From the NCBI GenBank assembly GCA_031273295.1, contig JAISSD010000243.1:1-45034 (forward strand): a stretch of DNA of 45,034 bases, given 5' to 3'. Origin of the DNA: Prevotella sp. (lineage in GTDB: Bacteria > Bacteroidota > Bacteroidia > Bacteroidales > Dysgonomonadaceae). The notes under the pieces were generated by a model, which was not told the origin of the DNA, made no database searches, and saw nothing but the letters and a program-made list of their open reading frames with translations. The number at the start of each line of letters is the position of its first letter. Within the stretch, counting starts at the first letter, position 1. The position numbers were made by a program, and so were the translations under genes. Shown one piece after another: positions 33,861-42,092 of the stretch.

Positions 33861-34101
33861 TGTACGTTCCATTCTTCCGGATGGAATATTTATCTCCGTC
33901 TATGGAAAGGATTACTATCTCTCGTTTGAGCGTTTACCGTGGTTCAAGCACGCAAAAGTATCGGAAATAATCAATGTATCGATGATGGGAAAAAATGCCA
34001 TTCGCTGGGAAGACTTGGACGTCGATTTGGAAATCGAAAGCCTGATGTACCCCGAGAGATACCCGCTTGTAATGAAACGCACGGTAAATGAAGTCTTGTG
34101 A
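33817..34101 (+). CDS. DUF2442 protein
   Basis: 94 residues. SVRSILPDGIFISVYGKDYYLSF, a PWF motif (LPWFKHAKVSEI) and AIRWEDLDVDLEIESL are the DUF2442 hallmarks. The only in-frame ATG is at 33817, inside the DUF4160 gene; its stop overlaps the next start (GTGA), so all three genes are translationally linked. Confidence 0.88.
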   Translation: MKKISKQNTERTSVSVRSILPDGIFISVYGKDYYLSFERLPWFKHAKVSEIINVSMMGKNAIRWEDLDVDLEIESLMYPERYPLVMKRTVNEVL

Positions 34102-34310
34102 AGCGCTACCGTGATCCGGAAACGTTTTTGAATTTTTATTCCGGGATACTGTCCAAATCCGGACTGGAAAAGATAACCGGCGTCAATCAAAAGCAGTTGT
34201 GGCGTTATTCATCCGGAAACCGGCGACCCAAACCGGAAACAACAAGAAAAATACAGCAAGGCATACGCGATTTTGCCGCCGCTTTAAAGCAGGTGCATTT
34301 TATTGATTAA
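34098..34310 (+). CDS. Small HTH protein completing the DUF4160-DUF2442 unit
   Basis: 70 residues from GTG at 34098, which overlaps the DUF2442 stop. Helix-turn-helix of the XRE-like or LacI-like type: SGLEKITGVNQKQLWRYSSG then RPKPETTRKIQQGIRDFAAAL. Likely DNA-binding autoregulator or antitoxin. A terminator follows 30 bases later. Confidence 0.75.
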   Translation: MKRYRDPETFLNFYSGILSKSGLEKITGVNQKQLWRYSSGNRRPKPETTRKIQQGIRDFAAALKQVHFID

Positions 34311-34340
34311 CTACAATTCTCAATGTTTGCCGCCGCTTTT

Positions 34341-34368
34341 AGCCCGCTTTTTTGGCGCGGGCTTTTTA
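34341..34368 (+). terminator. Terminator of the DUF4160-DUF2442-HTH operon
   Basis: AGCCCGC / GCGGGCT stem with TTTTT tail. Confidence 0.85.
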
Positions 34369-34376
34369 GCTATAAA

Positions 34377-34575
34377 TTCAGAACTCCAATACTATCGCAA
34401 ATTAAAATGCAATAACAAACAAGATAATCCGCGTCGGATTACGACATATGATAGCTAATAATCAGTTGTTTATGATTCGCACACTTGCATAGTAACGCAT
34501 AAATACCAGCATAATTAATTTACGTATAAATGCGGTTTTACAGGCATTTAAAACCATTAGTATTGGAGTTCTGAA
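34377..34575. mobile_element. MITE-like element with perfect 18-bp terminal inverted repeats
   Basis: TTCAGAACTCCAATACTA at 34377-34394 and its exact reverse complement at 34558-34575 bound a 199-base AT-rich segment with no ORF and an internal hairpin AATCCG-CGT-CGGATT (about 34426-34440). No clear target-site duplication is seen. Confidence 0.7.
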
Positions 34576-34897
34576 ATTGTTTATTTTTCATACCTGAACG
34601 ATAAAATTTCCGGTAGACAAATGGCCGTTTTATAGACAAAATGCTTTATTGACTAAAATCAAACGGTTTCCATAAATTCTATAAAATATTTTTTGTTGTA
34701 ATTACAAGGTTTTATTTTTGTATTTTTAATGTCTCTTTTCGGTTAAATTTTTTTTTGACAGAAAAGGGACAGGAAGCCGGTATTTCGTTTTGGATAATGC
34801 CGAAATGAAAAACAAGTCTGGCAGGAAGCATCGATTGAAAGGGGGGGCGTTAAAATATCTTGGTTAATTCCTGCCCCTTGCTTAAATATGCGCAATT
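34576..34897. other. Intergenic region before the glycosylase gene
   Basis: AT-rich with no gene. TATTTTTG (34713-34720) fits a -7 box with TTTG 17 bases upstream (34692-34695), a plausible promoter for the glycosylase with a long leader. Confidence 0.4.
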
Positions 34898-35401
34898 ATG
34901 AGAAAAATAGCTTTCAAACCCATAGCCGGAGAAAAGTCCCGTATACTGATACTGGGAACAATGCCCAGCGAAGAATCCTTGAGAAAACAGGAGCGTTACG
35001 GACATAAAAGCAATCAGTTCTGGAAAATCATTTTTACATTGTTTGATAAACCGCTTCCTGATAATTACGCGGAGAAGAACGCCTTGCTTGAACAGAATAA
35101 CATCGCTATCTGGGATGTGCTCGAATCGTGTGAAGGAACGGGGAGTCTTGATAGCAATATCAAGAATGAAAAACCCAACGATTTCAAAAAGTTTTACAAG
35201 AAATGTCCTCAAATCAAGCATGTCTTTTTCACTGCCAGAAAAGCCGAAGAGTTTTATCGAAAATATGTCGGCTTCGACCCTGACAGAATATTTATAACCT
35301 TGCCTTCTCCCAGTCCGGCCAATGCAAGGATGACCTTGGCGGAAAAAATCGAGAAATGGCAAATCCTTGTCGATACTGTGAAATTGTACAGGGAAGAGTA
35401 A
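34898..35401 (+). CDS. DNA-deoxyinosine (hypoxanthine/uracil-type) glycosylase
   Basis: 167 residues, UDG-superfamily family 6 layout. N-terminal active-site motif LILGTMPSEESL near 17-28, HKSNQFWKIIF, NNIAIWDVLESC, and C-terminal LPSPSPANARM near 128-138, where the SPSPAN motif replaces the HPSP of uracil glycosylases. It removes deaminated bases (mainly hypoxanthine) for base-excision repair. Confidence 0.85.
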   Translation: MRKIAFKPIAGEKSRILILGTMPSEESLRKQERYGHKSNQFWKIIFTLFDKPLPDNYAEKNALLEQNNIAIWDVLESCEGTGSLDSNIKNEKPNDFKKFYKKCPQIKHVFFTARKAEEFYRKYVGFDPDRIFITLPSPSPANARMTLAEKIEKWQILVDTVKLYREE

Positions 35402-35514
35402 ATTATCAATCGCCTGTTCCGATAAAATAAATCAACGGAAATGCAAATCAAAAAACAATAAAAGTGAATTTAGTCGTCAAAAAACAATAGATTTGCAATA
35501 AATAAGCGTCGGGA

Positions 35515-36969
35515 TTGGAAAAAAACGATTCGTCATATAATCAAATACTTAAATCCACCGCTGTTTTTGGCGGTTCGCAGGTATTCGTTATCCTCATTGG
35601 CATTATCCGCGCCAAGATAGTAGCTGTCTTGTTGGGCGCTTTCGGGGTAGGGGTTATCGGTATTTATCAGTCTGTCATAGATATGATACGCTCCGGTTGC
35701 ACTATGGGGATGGACACTGCCGGAGTGAAAGAGATCGCCGAATCAAACAGCAGGGAAGATAAAAATATACTTTACAAAACGGTATCCGGGTTCAATTGGT
35801 GGTTCCGCGTTTCAGCCTTGCTGGGCTTATTGGTTTGCGTTGCCTTTTCATATCCTGTCAGTATCCGGGCTTTCGGCGACAGCGGGTTTGCTTCCCATGT
35901 GGCCGCCTTGTCTGTCTGCGTATTTCTGGCTGTTCTTACTACAGGACGTTCGACTGTACTGCAAGGAATGCGGAAAATATCCGAACTGGTGAAGTCTGCT
36001 ATTTGGGGAAGTGTTCTCGGCCTTTTATTCACGGCGCCTGTCTACTATTTTTTCGGGATAAAAGGGATTGTTCCTGCCTTGGCGGGCACGGGGCTTATAT
36101 CGTTCTTGTGTGTGGAATATTATTACCGGAAACTGCGTATGGCGAAAGCCGGCATAAATAACGGAGAGGCGTTCAAATCCGGTTTGACGACTTTGAAGCT
36201 GGGTTTTTTTATTGTCATGGCCGGATTTGCAGGAACGGCAAGCATGTTCCTTGTCAGGGCTTATGTCTCGCGGAATATTGATATTGACGCTGCCGGGTTA
36301 TTTCAGTCTGCATGGGCGATTACAAACATTTATCTGAGCCTTGTTCTCCGGTCGATGGGCGCTGATTTTTTTCCGCGGCTGTCGGCTATCGCAAACGAAA
36401 ACAGGAAAGTGGAAAAACTGGTAAACGAGCAAAGTTATATTATTCTGGTGGTAGCTTCACCTGTTATTGTAGGGATGCTGCTGTTTGCCGGTTTTGCCTT
36501 GTCGGCGCTTTACAGCCCGGAATTCGGGCGTGCCGGCGGCGTTTTGAGGTGGCAGATATTAGGGTCTTTTTTTAAGGCGCTCGGGTGGCCGCTGGCATTT
36601 ATTATGCTGGCTAAAAACAGGGGCGCCGCTTTTTTAGCGACGGAGATTGTGTTTTACGTTGTTTACCTGTTATCGGGATATTTGTTATTTCCAAAACACG
36701 GGCTTGACGCCACGGGTATCGCTTATCTGATAGCCTATGCGGTTTACTTGCCGATGGTATTTTTTGTGGGTAAAAGTATTTCGGGTTTTGTATGGAATCG
36801 CAGCGTTATAAAAATGACAGTCATGAATATGCTGTTTATCGGAATCGCTTTTTACATTGCGCAATATTATTCGGGAGGATATGGATTTCTGTTAGCTGCA
36901 GGTATTTTAGCCATATCTCTGATATATGCGTATTTTAAGCTGAAAAAAGCAATAAGTTCAAAAAAATAA
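35515..36969 (+). CDS. O-antigen/polysaccharide flippase (Wzx/MATE-like)
   Basis: 484 residues with about 12-14 membrane helices: ILKSTAVFGGSQVFVILIGI ... GAFGVGVIGIYQSVIDMI near the N-terminus is typical of O-antigen translocases. The start is TTG at 35515: an in-frame stop lies four codons upstream and there is no ATG before residue 57. It should move lipid-linked glycans across the inner membrane. No glycosyltransferases are adjacent. Confidence 0.88.
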   Translation: MEKNDSSYNQILKSTAVFGGSQVFVILIGIIRAKIVAVLLGAFGVGVIGIYQSVIDMIRSGCTMGMDTAGVKEIAESNSREDKNILYKTVSGFNWWFRVSALLGLLVCVAFSYPVSIRAFGDSGFASHVAALSVCVFLAVLTTGRSTVLQGMRKISELVKSAIWGSVLGLLFTAPVYYFFGIKGIVPALAGTGLISFLCVEYYYRKLRMAKAGINNGEAFKSGLTTLKLGFFIVMAGFAGTASMFLVRAYVSRNIDIDAAGLFQSAWAITNIYLSLVLRSMGADFFPRLSAIANENRKVEKLVNEQSYIILVVASPVIVGMLLFAGFALSALYSPEFGRAGGVLRWQILGSFFKALGWPLAFIMLAKNRGAAFLATEIVFYVVYLLSGYLLFPKHGLDATGIAYLIAYAVYLPMVFFVGKSISGFVWNRSVIKMTVMNMLFIGIAFYIAQYYSGGYGFLLAAGILAISLIYAYFKLKKAISSKK

Positions 36970-37001
36970 TTGTTGACAAATATCCAACCTCCTGATGAAC
37001 G

Positions 37002-37230
37002 TCATTCGAAAACGATACTTGCGGCAATCCGATAACCGGAGATTCTCTCTGCATTACACAAGATGACATGTTTCTGTCCGCCGGCATCGTAACGGAAGCC
37101 TTGATCCGTATCACCGGCAGGTATGGATGCGGGTATGCCGTTACTGACAGCCCCCGTTCCGGTATCTTCTTCAAGTTCCAGACTACCCTCATATCTGTAG
37201 AAAACATTGAATAAAACGGGCGGACATTGC
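37002..37230 (-). pseudogene. 3' remnant of an unidentified gene
   Basis: Minus-strand codons read well over ~73 residues (NVFYRYEGSLELEEDTGTGA ... AERISGYRIAASIVFE, then stop). The frame runs upstream into the dispersed repeat at 37238-37370 and no start is found. It looks like the tail of a surface protein truncated by repeat insertion. Family not recognised. Confidence 0.4.
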
Positions 37231-37237
37231 TTTTTAC

Positions 37238-37370
37238 CATATATCCATGCACAAAACCATGCCGTACACGGTATAGCAAAGGGCGCAAAGAATACACAAG
37301 GAACACAAAGCGTTTTTTCCCTGTGCCCTTTGTGATACCTTTGTGCTCTTTGTGTTAAAAATTCTTTAAA
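37238..37370. repeat. Composite dispersed intergenic repeat, copy 3
   Basis: On the minus strand CGGCATGGTTTTGTGCATGG (about 37246-37265), and AACACAAAG / CCCTTTGTGATACC units at 37278-37360, matching the copies at 2.5 and 5.5 kb. Confidence 0.7.
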
Positions 37371-37398
37371 GTGCGACAATTTGAATTGAATTGAATTG

Positions 37399-37473
37399 AA
37401 AATCGGCAGAGCCAAAATCGGCAGAGCCAAAATCGGCAGAGCCAAAATCGACGTAGTCAAAATCGGCGTAGTC
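37399..37473. repeat. 15-bp tandem repeat, five units
   Basis: AAAATCGGCAGAGCC three times, then AAAATCGACGTAGTC and AAAATCGGCGTAGTC. Preceded by AATTGAATTGAATTG. Non-coding. Confidence 0.9.
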
Positions 37474-37549
37474 AAACGTCAGTTCGACCGGTCAAATTGG
37501 AACAGGTACCGGTGAATTGAAAGAATGGTTCGGGACAAAACAAACAGAA

Positions 37550-38248
37550 TCAGGCTGTTCCCTTTTCTATTTCTTTTACTCTCGGTATCACCAGGTTGTT
37601 TTCGATATAAGTATGGGCCTCCAGCTCCTCCCCCGACATATATAACTTGGTGAGAATGTCTATCATCAGCATCTGGTCGGCAGTTCCCGGCACATACTTC
37701 AGCAGTATCTGTTTCAGGTCATTCATTTTACCCTCTATGTCGTTGTGCCTTTCTTCGAATATGTTGATGGAGTATTTTTTTTCACCGGATTCATTTATAA
37801 GGGAATATACATAGGGGAAAACAACTTCATCCTCATATAGCATGTGTTCCTCCACCTCTTTGGTATAGTCATCGAAAAAGTTGAGAACAACATCTTTTAA
37901 TTCTTTCTCCGAAGTGTTGAAAACCAGTTCCAGATTGCGGCGGATGTCAGGAAGCCTTTTGTCCAGAAAATAGCTGTGCGACTGTTTCAGATACCTGAGA
38001 AACGGCGCCAGCGGAAGGGATTTGAAGGTCTCTTCTATGTTGACGATGGATTTATTGGATTGATAGTTGGCAAGAAACAGGAAACAGTCGGCGTCGAATC
38101 CGTTTTCCCTGCAAACCGAGTCCACACTTTTTTCGCCAAATCCTAAAGAGATATTAAGGCGGCCGAGCAATAACAAGAGCCGGTAGTCGGCGTCTATCAA
38201 ATCCGACATCTTCATTGTCTTCTTAAATATAATGGTGATATTCTGCAT
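37550..38248 (-). CDS. Hemerythrin-domain protein (RIC/ScdA-like iron-sulfur repair type)
   Basis: 232 residues. An N-terminal segment (GEKSVDSVCRENGFDADCFL) resembles the ScdA_N region; the C-terminal four-helix HHE domain carries the iron-ligand His/Glu pattern QSHSYFLDKRLP, EEHMLYEDEVVFPYV, EERHNDIEGKM and LEAHTYIENNLVIPRV. Such di-iron proteins repair iron-sulfur clusters after NO or O2 damage. Thirteen bases downstream of the LuxR-type regulator gene. The start could be Met12 or Met14. Confidence 0.85.
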   Translation of the reverse strand: MQNITIIFKKTMKMSDLIDADYRLLLLLGRLNISLGFGEKSVDSVCRENGFDADCFLFLANYQSNKSIVNIEETFKSLPLAPFLRYLKQSHSYFLDKRLPDIRRNLELVFNTSEKELKDVVLNFFDDYTKEVEEHMLYEDEVVFPYVYSLINESGEKKYSINIFEERHNDIEGKMNDLKQILLKYVPGTADQMLMIDILTKLYMSGEELEAHTYIENNLVIPRVKEIEKGTA

Positions 38249-38261
38249 GATGTTGATGATT

Positions 38262-38870
38262 TTATTCGTCCTGGTATTTTATTTCGGATATGTCCACAAG
38301 TTTGTTTATTATAGCATAAATGGTCAGTCCCGAAATACTATGCACTTTCAGTTTGCGGGTTATGTTCCGGCGGTGCGTTATCGCCGTGTGGATAGAAATA
38401 TTGTGATGCTCGGCTATTTCTTTGTTGCTCATTCCTTTTACCACGCTGATAAGGATCTCTTTTTCTCTGTCGCTGAGTTCTTCCTGGTCGATCAGGTTGG
38501 ACTGATCCCTGTTCAGGCAGTTGAGCAATGTGTCTTCGATCTTTGATTCCGAATCGTTTATCTTGATGACCGCGTCATACGATTTATAAAATTGCTCGTC
38601 AATGATGTTGTATACCAGTGCGATGATTGCGATGTTCTTACTCAGATTCAATTGTTGGCGTATATCTTGCTTCGATGTATGCCCCAGAAGCATCGGGTTG
38701 ACAAGTATAGCGTCGGGTTGGAGTATGTTGAGTTGATAATTTATATCTTCCATCTCTTTCAGTTCCACAACCTTCCCCACGCCGGATAACTGGGACAGGA
38801 CATAAACCAGTCCTTTGCGTATTATATATGATGTTTCGGCTACCGCCAATACTTTTTTTATATTCGACAT
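38262..38870 (-). CDS. LuxR-family regulator with degenerate receiver domain
   Basis: 202 residues. C-terminal LuxR helix-turn-helix (LSDREKEILISVVKGMSNKE ... HTAITHRRNITRKL). The N-terminal half has the receiver fold, but the phosphoacceptor position is Asn58 (PDAILVN), and the acidic pair after strand 1 is Ala-Glu (VLAVAE). It probably does not use normal aspartyl phosphorylation. Co-transcribed with the hemerythrin gene and likely its regulator. Confidence 0.85.
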   Translation of the reverse strand: MSNIKKVLAVAETSYIIRKGLVYVLSQLSGVGKVVELKEMEDINYQLNILQPDAILVNPMLLGHTSKQDIRQQLNLSKNIAIIALVYNIIDEQFYKSYDAVIKINDSESKIEDTLLNCLNRDQSNLIDQEELSDREKEILISVVKGMSNKEIAEHHNISIHTAITHRRNITRKLKVHSISGLTIYAIINKLVDISEIKYQDE

Positions 38871-39014
38871 TTTTTATGACAGTTTCTTATATAGAATCAT
38901 TCTTTATAAAATGCAAATTACGTCATAAATTATGTCATTGGCAAATGTTATCGGATATAATGAGCGCCGGCAAAAAATTATCTTTTTACTACTGCCTGAT
39001 AACAATATTTATAT

Positions 39015-39022
39015 TAGCTTTG
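39015..39022 (+). promoter_or_regulatory. -7-like box TAGCTTTG
   Basis: Matches TAnnTTTG just 8 bases before the second leader ORF; if used, the leader ORF would be nearly leaderless. Confidence 0.35.
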
Positions 39023-39030
39023 TCGAGCAA

Positions 39031-39132
39031 ATGAAACGAGCCTGCAAACCTTGCGCCAAAGAGCATGAACATGTTGCGAGTTTCATGCGGCCTTTAAAAA
39101 CAAATTATGTACACATGAAATATGTAAAGTAG
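39031..39132 (+). CDS. 33-codon leader ORF, copy 2 (related to 3910-4011)
   Basis: MKRACKPCAKEHEHVASFMR ... KYVK, ending 4 bases before the ATG of the DUF2156 gene, exactly the spacing of copy 1 before the Hint gene. Shared DNA includes GCGCCAAAGAGCATGAA and ACAAATTAT..ACACATGAAA. A hairpin GCATGAA / TTCATGC can form (39063-39086). The sequence could be a translated leader peptide or a small repeat. Confidence 0.45.
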   Translation: MKRACKPCAKEHEHVASFMRPLKTNYVHMKYVK

Positions 39133-39136
39133 TTTT

Positions 39137-40051
39137 ATGATGAATTTTAAACCAATCACATTACCGGATAAAAAAGATATAGACGCCTGTTTTTCCGGAA
39201 ATATTTACCGTGCCTGCAGTTTCTCCTTTGCCAATCTGTTTGCATGGAATGCCAAGTTCAATACAATGTTTGCCATAGAGAGCCAGACTGTATTTATTCG
39301 TTTTCAAGATTTCGACGGGCAGATTTATTATATGATGCCTGTAGGCAAGATGCCGTTGAAAGATGCTTTTGACCGGATAACGGAAGACGCCGCAGACAAC
39401 AATATACCGTTCCGGATGAAAGGGATCACTTCCCTTATGCGGGATAACATACAAAAGGTGTTGCCGGGCAGGTTTTGTTACCTCCCCGACCGGAATAATG
39501 ACGAGTACATCTATCTGTCGGAAAAATTAATAAAACTTTCGGGGAAAAAACTGCAAAGCAAACGAAATCACATCAACCGCTTTAAAGCCGACAATCCCGA
39601 TTGGAAATATTTCCCGCTGACGTCAGGGAAAGAGTTGGCCGAATGTGTGAAAATGCTTGATGAATGGGAAGAAAAATCAATTTCCGGAATCAGTATGACC
39701 CGACGATACGACTATATCGCCACGAGGCTTATGCTTGAACATTTCAACAGTCTGCGGCTATGTGGCGGGGCCATCCGCGCAAACGGAAAAATCGTGGCTT
39801 TTACAATCGGGGAACCATTGACCAAAGACTCTTTTGTGGTACATGTGGAAAAGGCATTCGGCGATGTGAACGGAGCTTATACTATTATTAACCAGCAGTT
39901 TCTCGAACACGAAGCATCGGGGTTCATGTACGTCAACAGGGAAGAGGATATGGGACTCGACAACTTGCGTAGAGCCAAGATGTCGTATTATCCGGATATA
40001 ATTCTGGAAGAAGCGATACTGATACCGGCGGCTAACAAGAACGAAAAGTGA
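39137..40051 (+). CDS. DUF2156 (GNAT-fold, LPG-synthase-like) protein
   Basis: 304 residues. Two GNAT-type halves as in the C-terminal domain of lysyl-phosphatidylglycerol synthase: FKPITLPDKKDIDACF ... FANLFAW, GKKLQSKRNHINRFKADNPD, and FVVHVEKAFGDVNGAYTIIN ... YVNREEDMGLDNLRRAKMSY. No membrane part. Possibly aminoacyl-tRNA-dependent transfer, but the substrate is unknown. The ATG at 39140 is an alternative start. Confidence 0.82.
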   Translation: MMNFKPITLPDKKDIDACFSGNIYRACSFSFANLFAWNAKFNTMFAIESQTVFIRFQDFDGQIYYMMPVGKMPLKDAFDRITEDAADNNIPFRMKGITSLMRDNIQKVLPGRFCYLPDRNNDEYIYLSEKLIKLSGKKLQSKRNHINRFKADNPDWKYFPLTSGKELAECVKMLDEWEEKSISGISMTRRYDYIATRLMLEHFNSLRLCGGAIRANGKIVAFTIGEPLTKDSFVVHVEKAFGDVNGAYTIINQQFLEHEASGFMYVNREEDMGLDNLRRAKMSYYPDIILEEAILIPAANKNEK

Positions 40052-40339
40052 TGGCTTCTTCAGCCTCTTTGGGAACTGTTGTGAATTAGATTAACTGTTA
40101 TTGTTTTTTAATACATTGTAAAACAAGTGTTTATGATGTGATAATCGTTATGTTATTCAGTAATAATTCCTTAAAGGGAAGAAACAGGAAAAATAAATTC
40201 AATGCGCCCATACATCGACCGGTAAATGTGCCAATGGAGCGAAGCGGCTGGAAATTTGTAATCTGTAACTGAAAAATATGCACTCTGTGTATCTTCCCTC
40301 TTTTTGGGAGGGATAAGGGGGCTGTGATAAACTGAAAAG
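40052..40339. other. Intergenic region, no gene
   Basis: Contains a hairpin CCCTC-TTTTTG-GGAGGG near 40296-40314, just before the GNAT gene; weak terminator or regulatory stem. Confidence 0.35.
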
Positions 40340-41119
40340 ATGATACAATTTGCGAATGAATACACAATGCCATTGGTTCGACAGATGTGGAAGGTCTGTT
40401 TTGGCGATACCGACGAATTTCTGGATATACTTTTCAAGTACAAGTATAAAAATGAAAATACATTGATCTGCTTTGAAGGGGATAAAGCCGTCGCATCCTT
40501 GCAAATGTTGCCTTACGTCATTACGTTTTATGGAGAAGAAATTCCTTTTGCCTATCTGGCCGGGCTGTGCACGCTGCCTGAATACCGGAAAAGAGGGTAT
40601 ATGGGACGGTTGATACACAAGGCGCATGAAGTGATTGAAGAAAGAGGAATACCCTTGTCTATCCTTGTGCCGGCGGAAAGACGGCTATATGGCTTCTACG
40701 AAAAATATGGCTATGAGAAAGTTTTCGAAAAGGGAGACATGCCTTTGTATCCGTTGAAGAAGATACTGGACGCTCATCCCGACATTGGAGACGCCTACAG
40801 GACGTATGACGGATTGTTCCGGAACAAGGATCTCTGCGTGCAAAAGACATTCACGGATTTCAAAGCCATAGTTGAAGAACAAATCATGGATGGATTTCCC
40901 GAAAAGTATGATATTGCGGGGATGGCGCGGATCATGAACGCGGAATTCCTGGTTGGTCTGTATGCCAAAAGAAATCCCCGTGCCGGAGCAAATCCGGAGG
41001 TGAAAGATATCCGTTTTCTTTGCCGCTTACTGTTCGGTTACAGGACAAACGAACTTGACGAACCTTACAGAAGTTTGTTTCCTCCACATCAACCTGTGAT
41101 GAACCGGATGCTTGAATAA
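40340..41119 (+). CDS. GNAT-family N-acetyltransferase
   Basis: 259 residues. The acetyl-CoA binding motif CTLPEYRKRGYMGRLIHKAH (Q/RxxGxG/A type) near residues 75-95 follows YLAGL; LVPAERRLYGFYEKYGYE is the typical motif B. The C-terminal ~100 residues resemble the sterol-carrier-like extension of Eis-type acetyltransferases. Substrate unknown. Confidence 0.85.
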   Translation: MIQFANEYTMPLVRQMWKVCFGDTDEFLDILFKYKYKNENTLICFEGDKAVASLQMLPYVITFYGEEIPFAYLAGLCTLPEYRKRGYMGRLIHKAHEVIEERGIPLSILVPAERRLYGFYEKYGYEKVFEKGDMPLYPLKKILDAHPDIGDAYRTYDGLFRNKDLCVQKTFTDFKAIVEEQIMDGFPEKYDIAGMARIMNAEFLVGLYAKRNPRAGANPEVKDIRFLCRLLFGYRTNELDEPYRSLFPPHQPVMNRMLE

Positions 41120-41175
41120 AAGATTTTTTAAGAAGACCGGGGCGTTTTTTTAGAGCGGGTCTGAAAGAAATCCGC

Positions 41176-41183
41176 TATCTTTG
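41176..41183 (+). promoter_or_regulatory. -7 box TATCTTTG for cdaA
   Basis: Perfect consensus; start near 41190, which excludes an in-frame TTG at 41181 and supports the ATG at 41217. Confidence 0.6.
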
Positions 41184-41216
41184 GCGTTTGTTTTTTTATA
41201 TTGTTACATCCTGATA

Positions 41217-42011
41217 ATGGAAAATTTCGGAATAAAAGATATTATTGACATCCTGCTGGTCGCGACGGTAATGTACCAATTGTACCGGATTGTTTCCAGA
41301 TCCGGTACGGGGGCGATTTTCAAAGGCGTGTTGGCGTTTATTGTTCTGTGGGTGCTTATTTCGCAGGTATTGCAGATGCGGTTGATGGGCGCTATCCTCG
41401 ACAAGTTCACCGACTTCGGCTTGTTTGTCCTCATCATCATATTTCAGGACGAGATAAAACGTTTTCTTATATCTCTGGGATCGAACCGCACGTTTCGCTT
41501 TATCACCAAAATATTCAGTTCCAAAGATACCGGGGAACTGAACGATTCCGTGATCACCGCCTTGGCGCTGGCTTGTATGAATATGGCGAAGACTTATACC
41601 GGGGCGTTGATCGTGATAGAGCAGGAGATAAAACTTGGCAATTACGCCGACACGGGAGAAGCGTTGGACGCGGATATAAGCGCCCGCCTTATCGAAAATA
41701 TTTTCTTCAAGAATACGCCTTTGCACGACGGGGCTGTGATCATAGGGGGAAACAGGATCAAAGCCGCAGGTTGTATCCTTCCTGTCGCCCAGAATCAAGA
41801 TATTCCAAAATCTTTCGGATTGAGGCACAGGGCGGCTATAGGCGTTTCTCAGGAAACAGACGCCAGGGTTATTGTTGTATCGGAAGAAAGAGGCAGGATA
41901 TCGTTTGTAAGCAAGGGTAAAATAGAGACTAATATAACCCCCGAGAAGTTGCAGGAGCTTCTGATAGGCAGTATACGTAAAAAGAAAAAAGGAAGACCGG
42001 CAGGAAGCTAG
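41217..42011 (+). CDS. cdaA: Diadenylate cyclase CdaA
   Basis: 264 residues from ATG 41217. Three N-terminal membrane helices (IIDILLVATVMYQLYRIV, IFKGVLAFIVLWVLI, GLFVLIIIF), then the DAC (DisA_N) domain with catalytic LHDGAVIIGG near 169-178 and LRHRAAIGVS near 201-210. Makes cyclic di-AMP from two ATP at the inner membrane, controlling osmolyte and wall homeostasis. The basic C-terminus (RKKKKGRP) is typical. The neighbouring genes do not include the usual glmM or folP partner. Confidence 0.95.
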   Translation: MENFGIKDIIDILLVATVMYQLYRIVSRSGTGAIFKGVLAFIVLWVLISQVLQMRLMGAILDKFTDFGLFVLIIIFQDEIKRFLISLGSNRTFRFITKIFSSKDTGELNDSVITALALACMNMAKTYTGALIVIEQEIKLGNYADTGEALDADISARLIENIFFKNTPLHDGAVIIGGNRIKAAGCILPVAQNQDIPKSFGLRHRAAIGVSQETDARVIVVSEERGRISFVSKGKIETNITPEKLQELLIGSIRKKKKGRPAGS

Positions 42012-42092
42012 CGGGTTAAAACCGGATAAGGCGAAATAAAAACGGCGCAAAAGACTGATCTTTCACGCCACATTTTTTTCGTCCGGGCAATG

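Noticed and set aside
37399-37473. Possible CRISPR-like array
   Set aside because: The units are 15 bases with no spacers; it is a plain tandem repeat. No CRISPR array or cas gene was found in the window.
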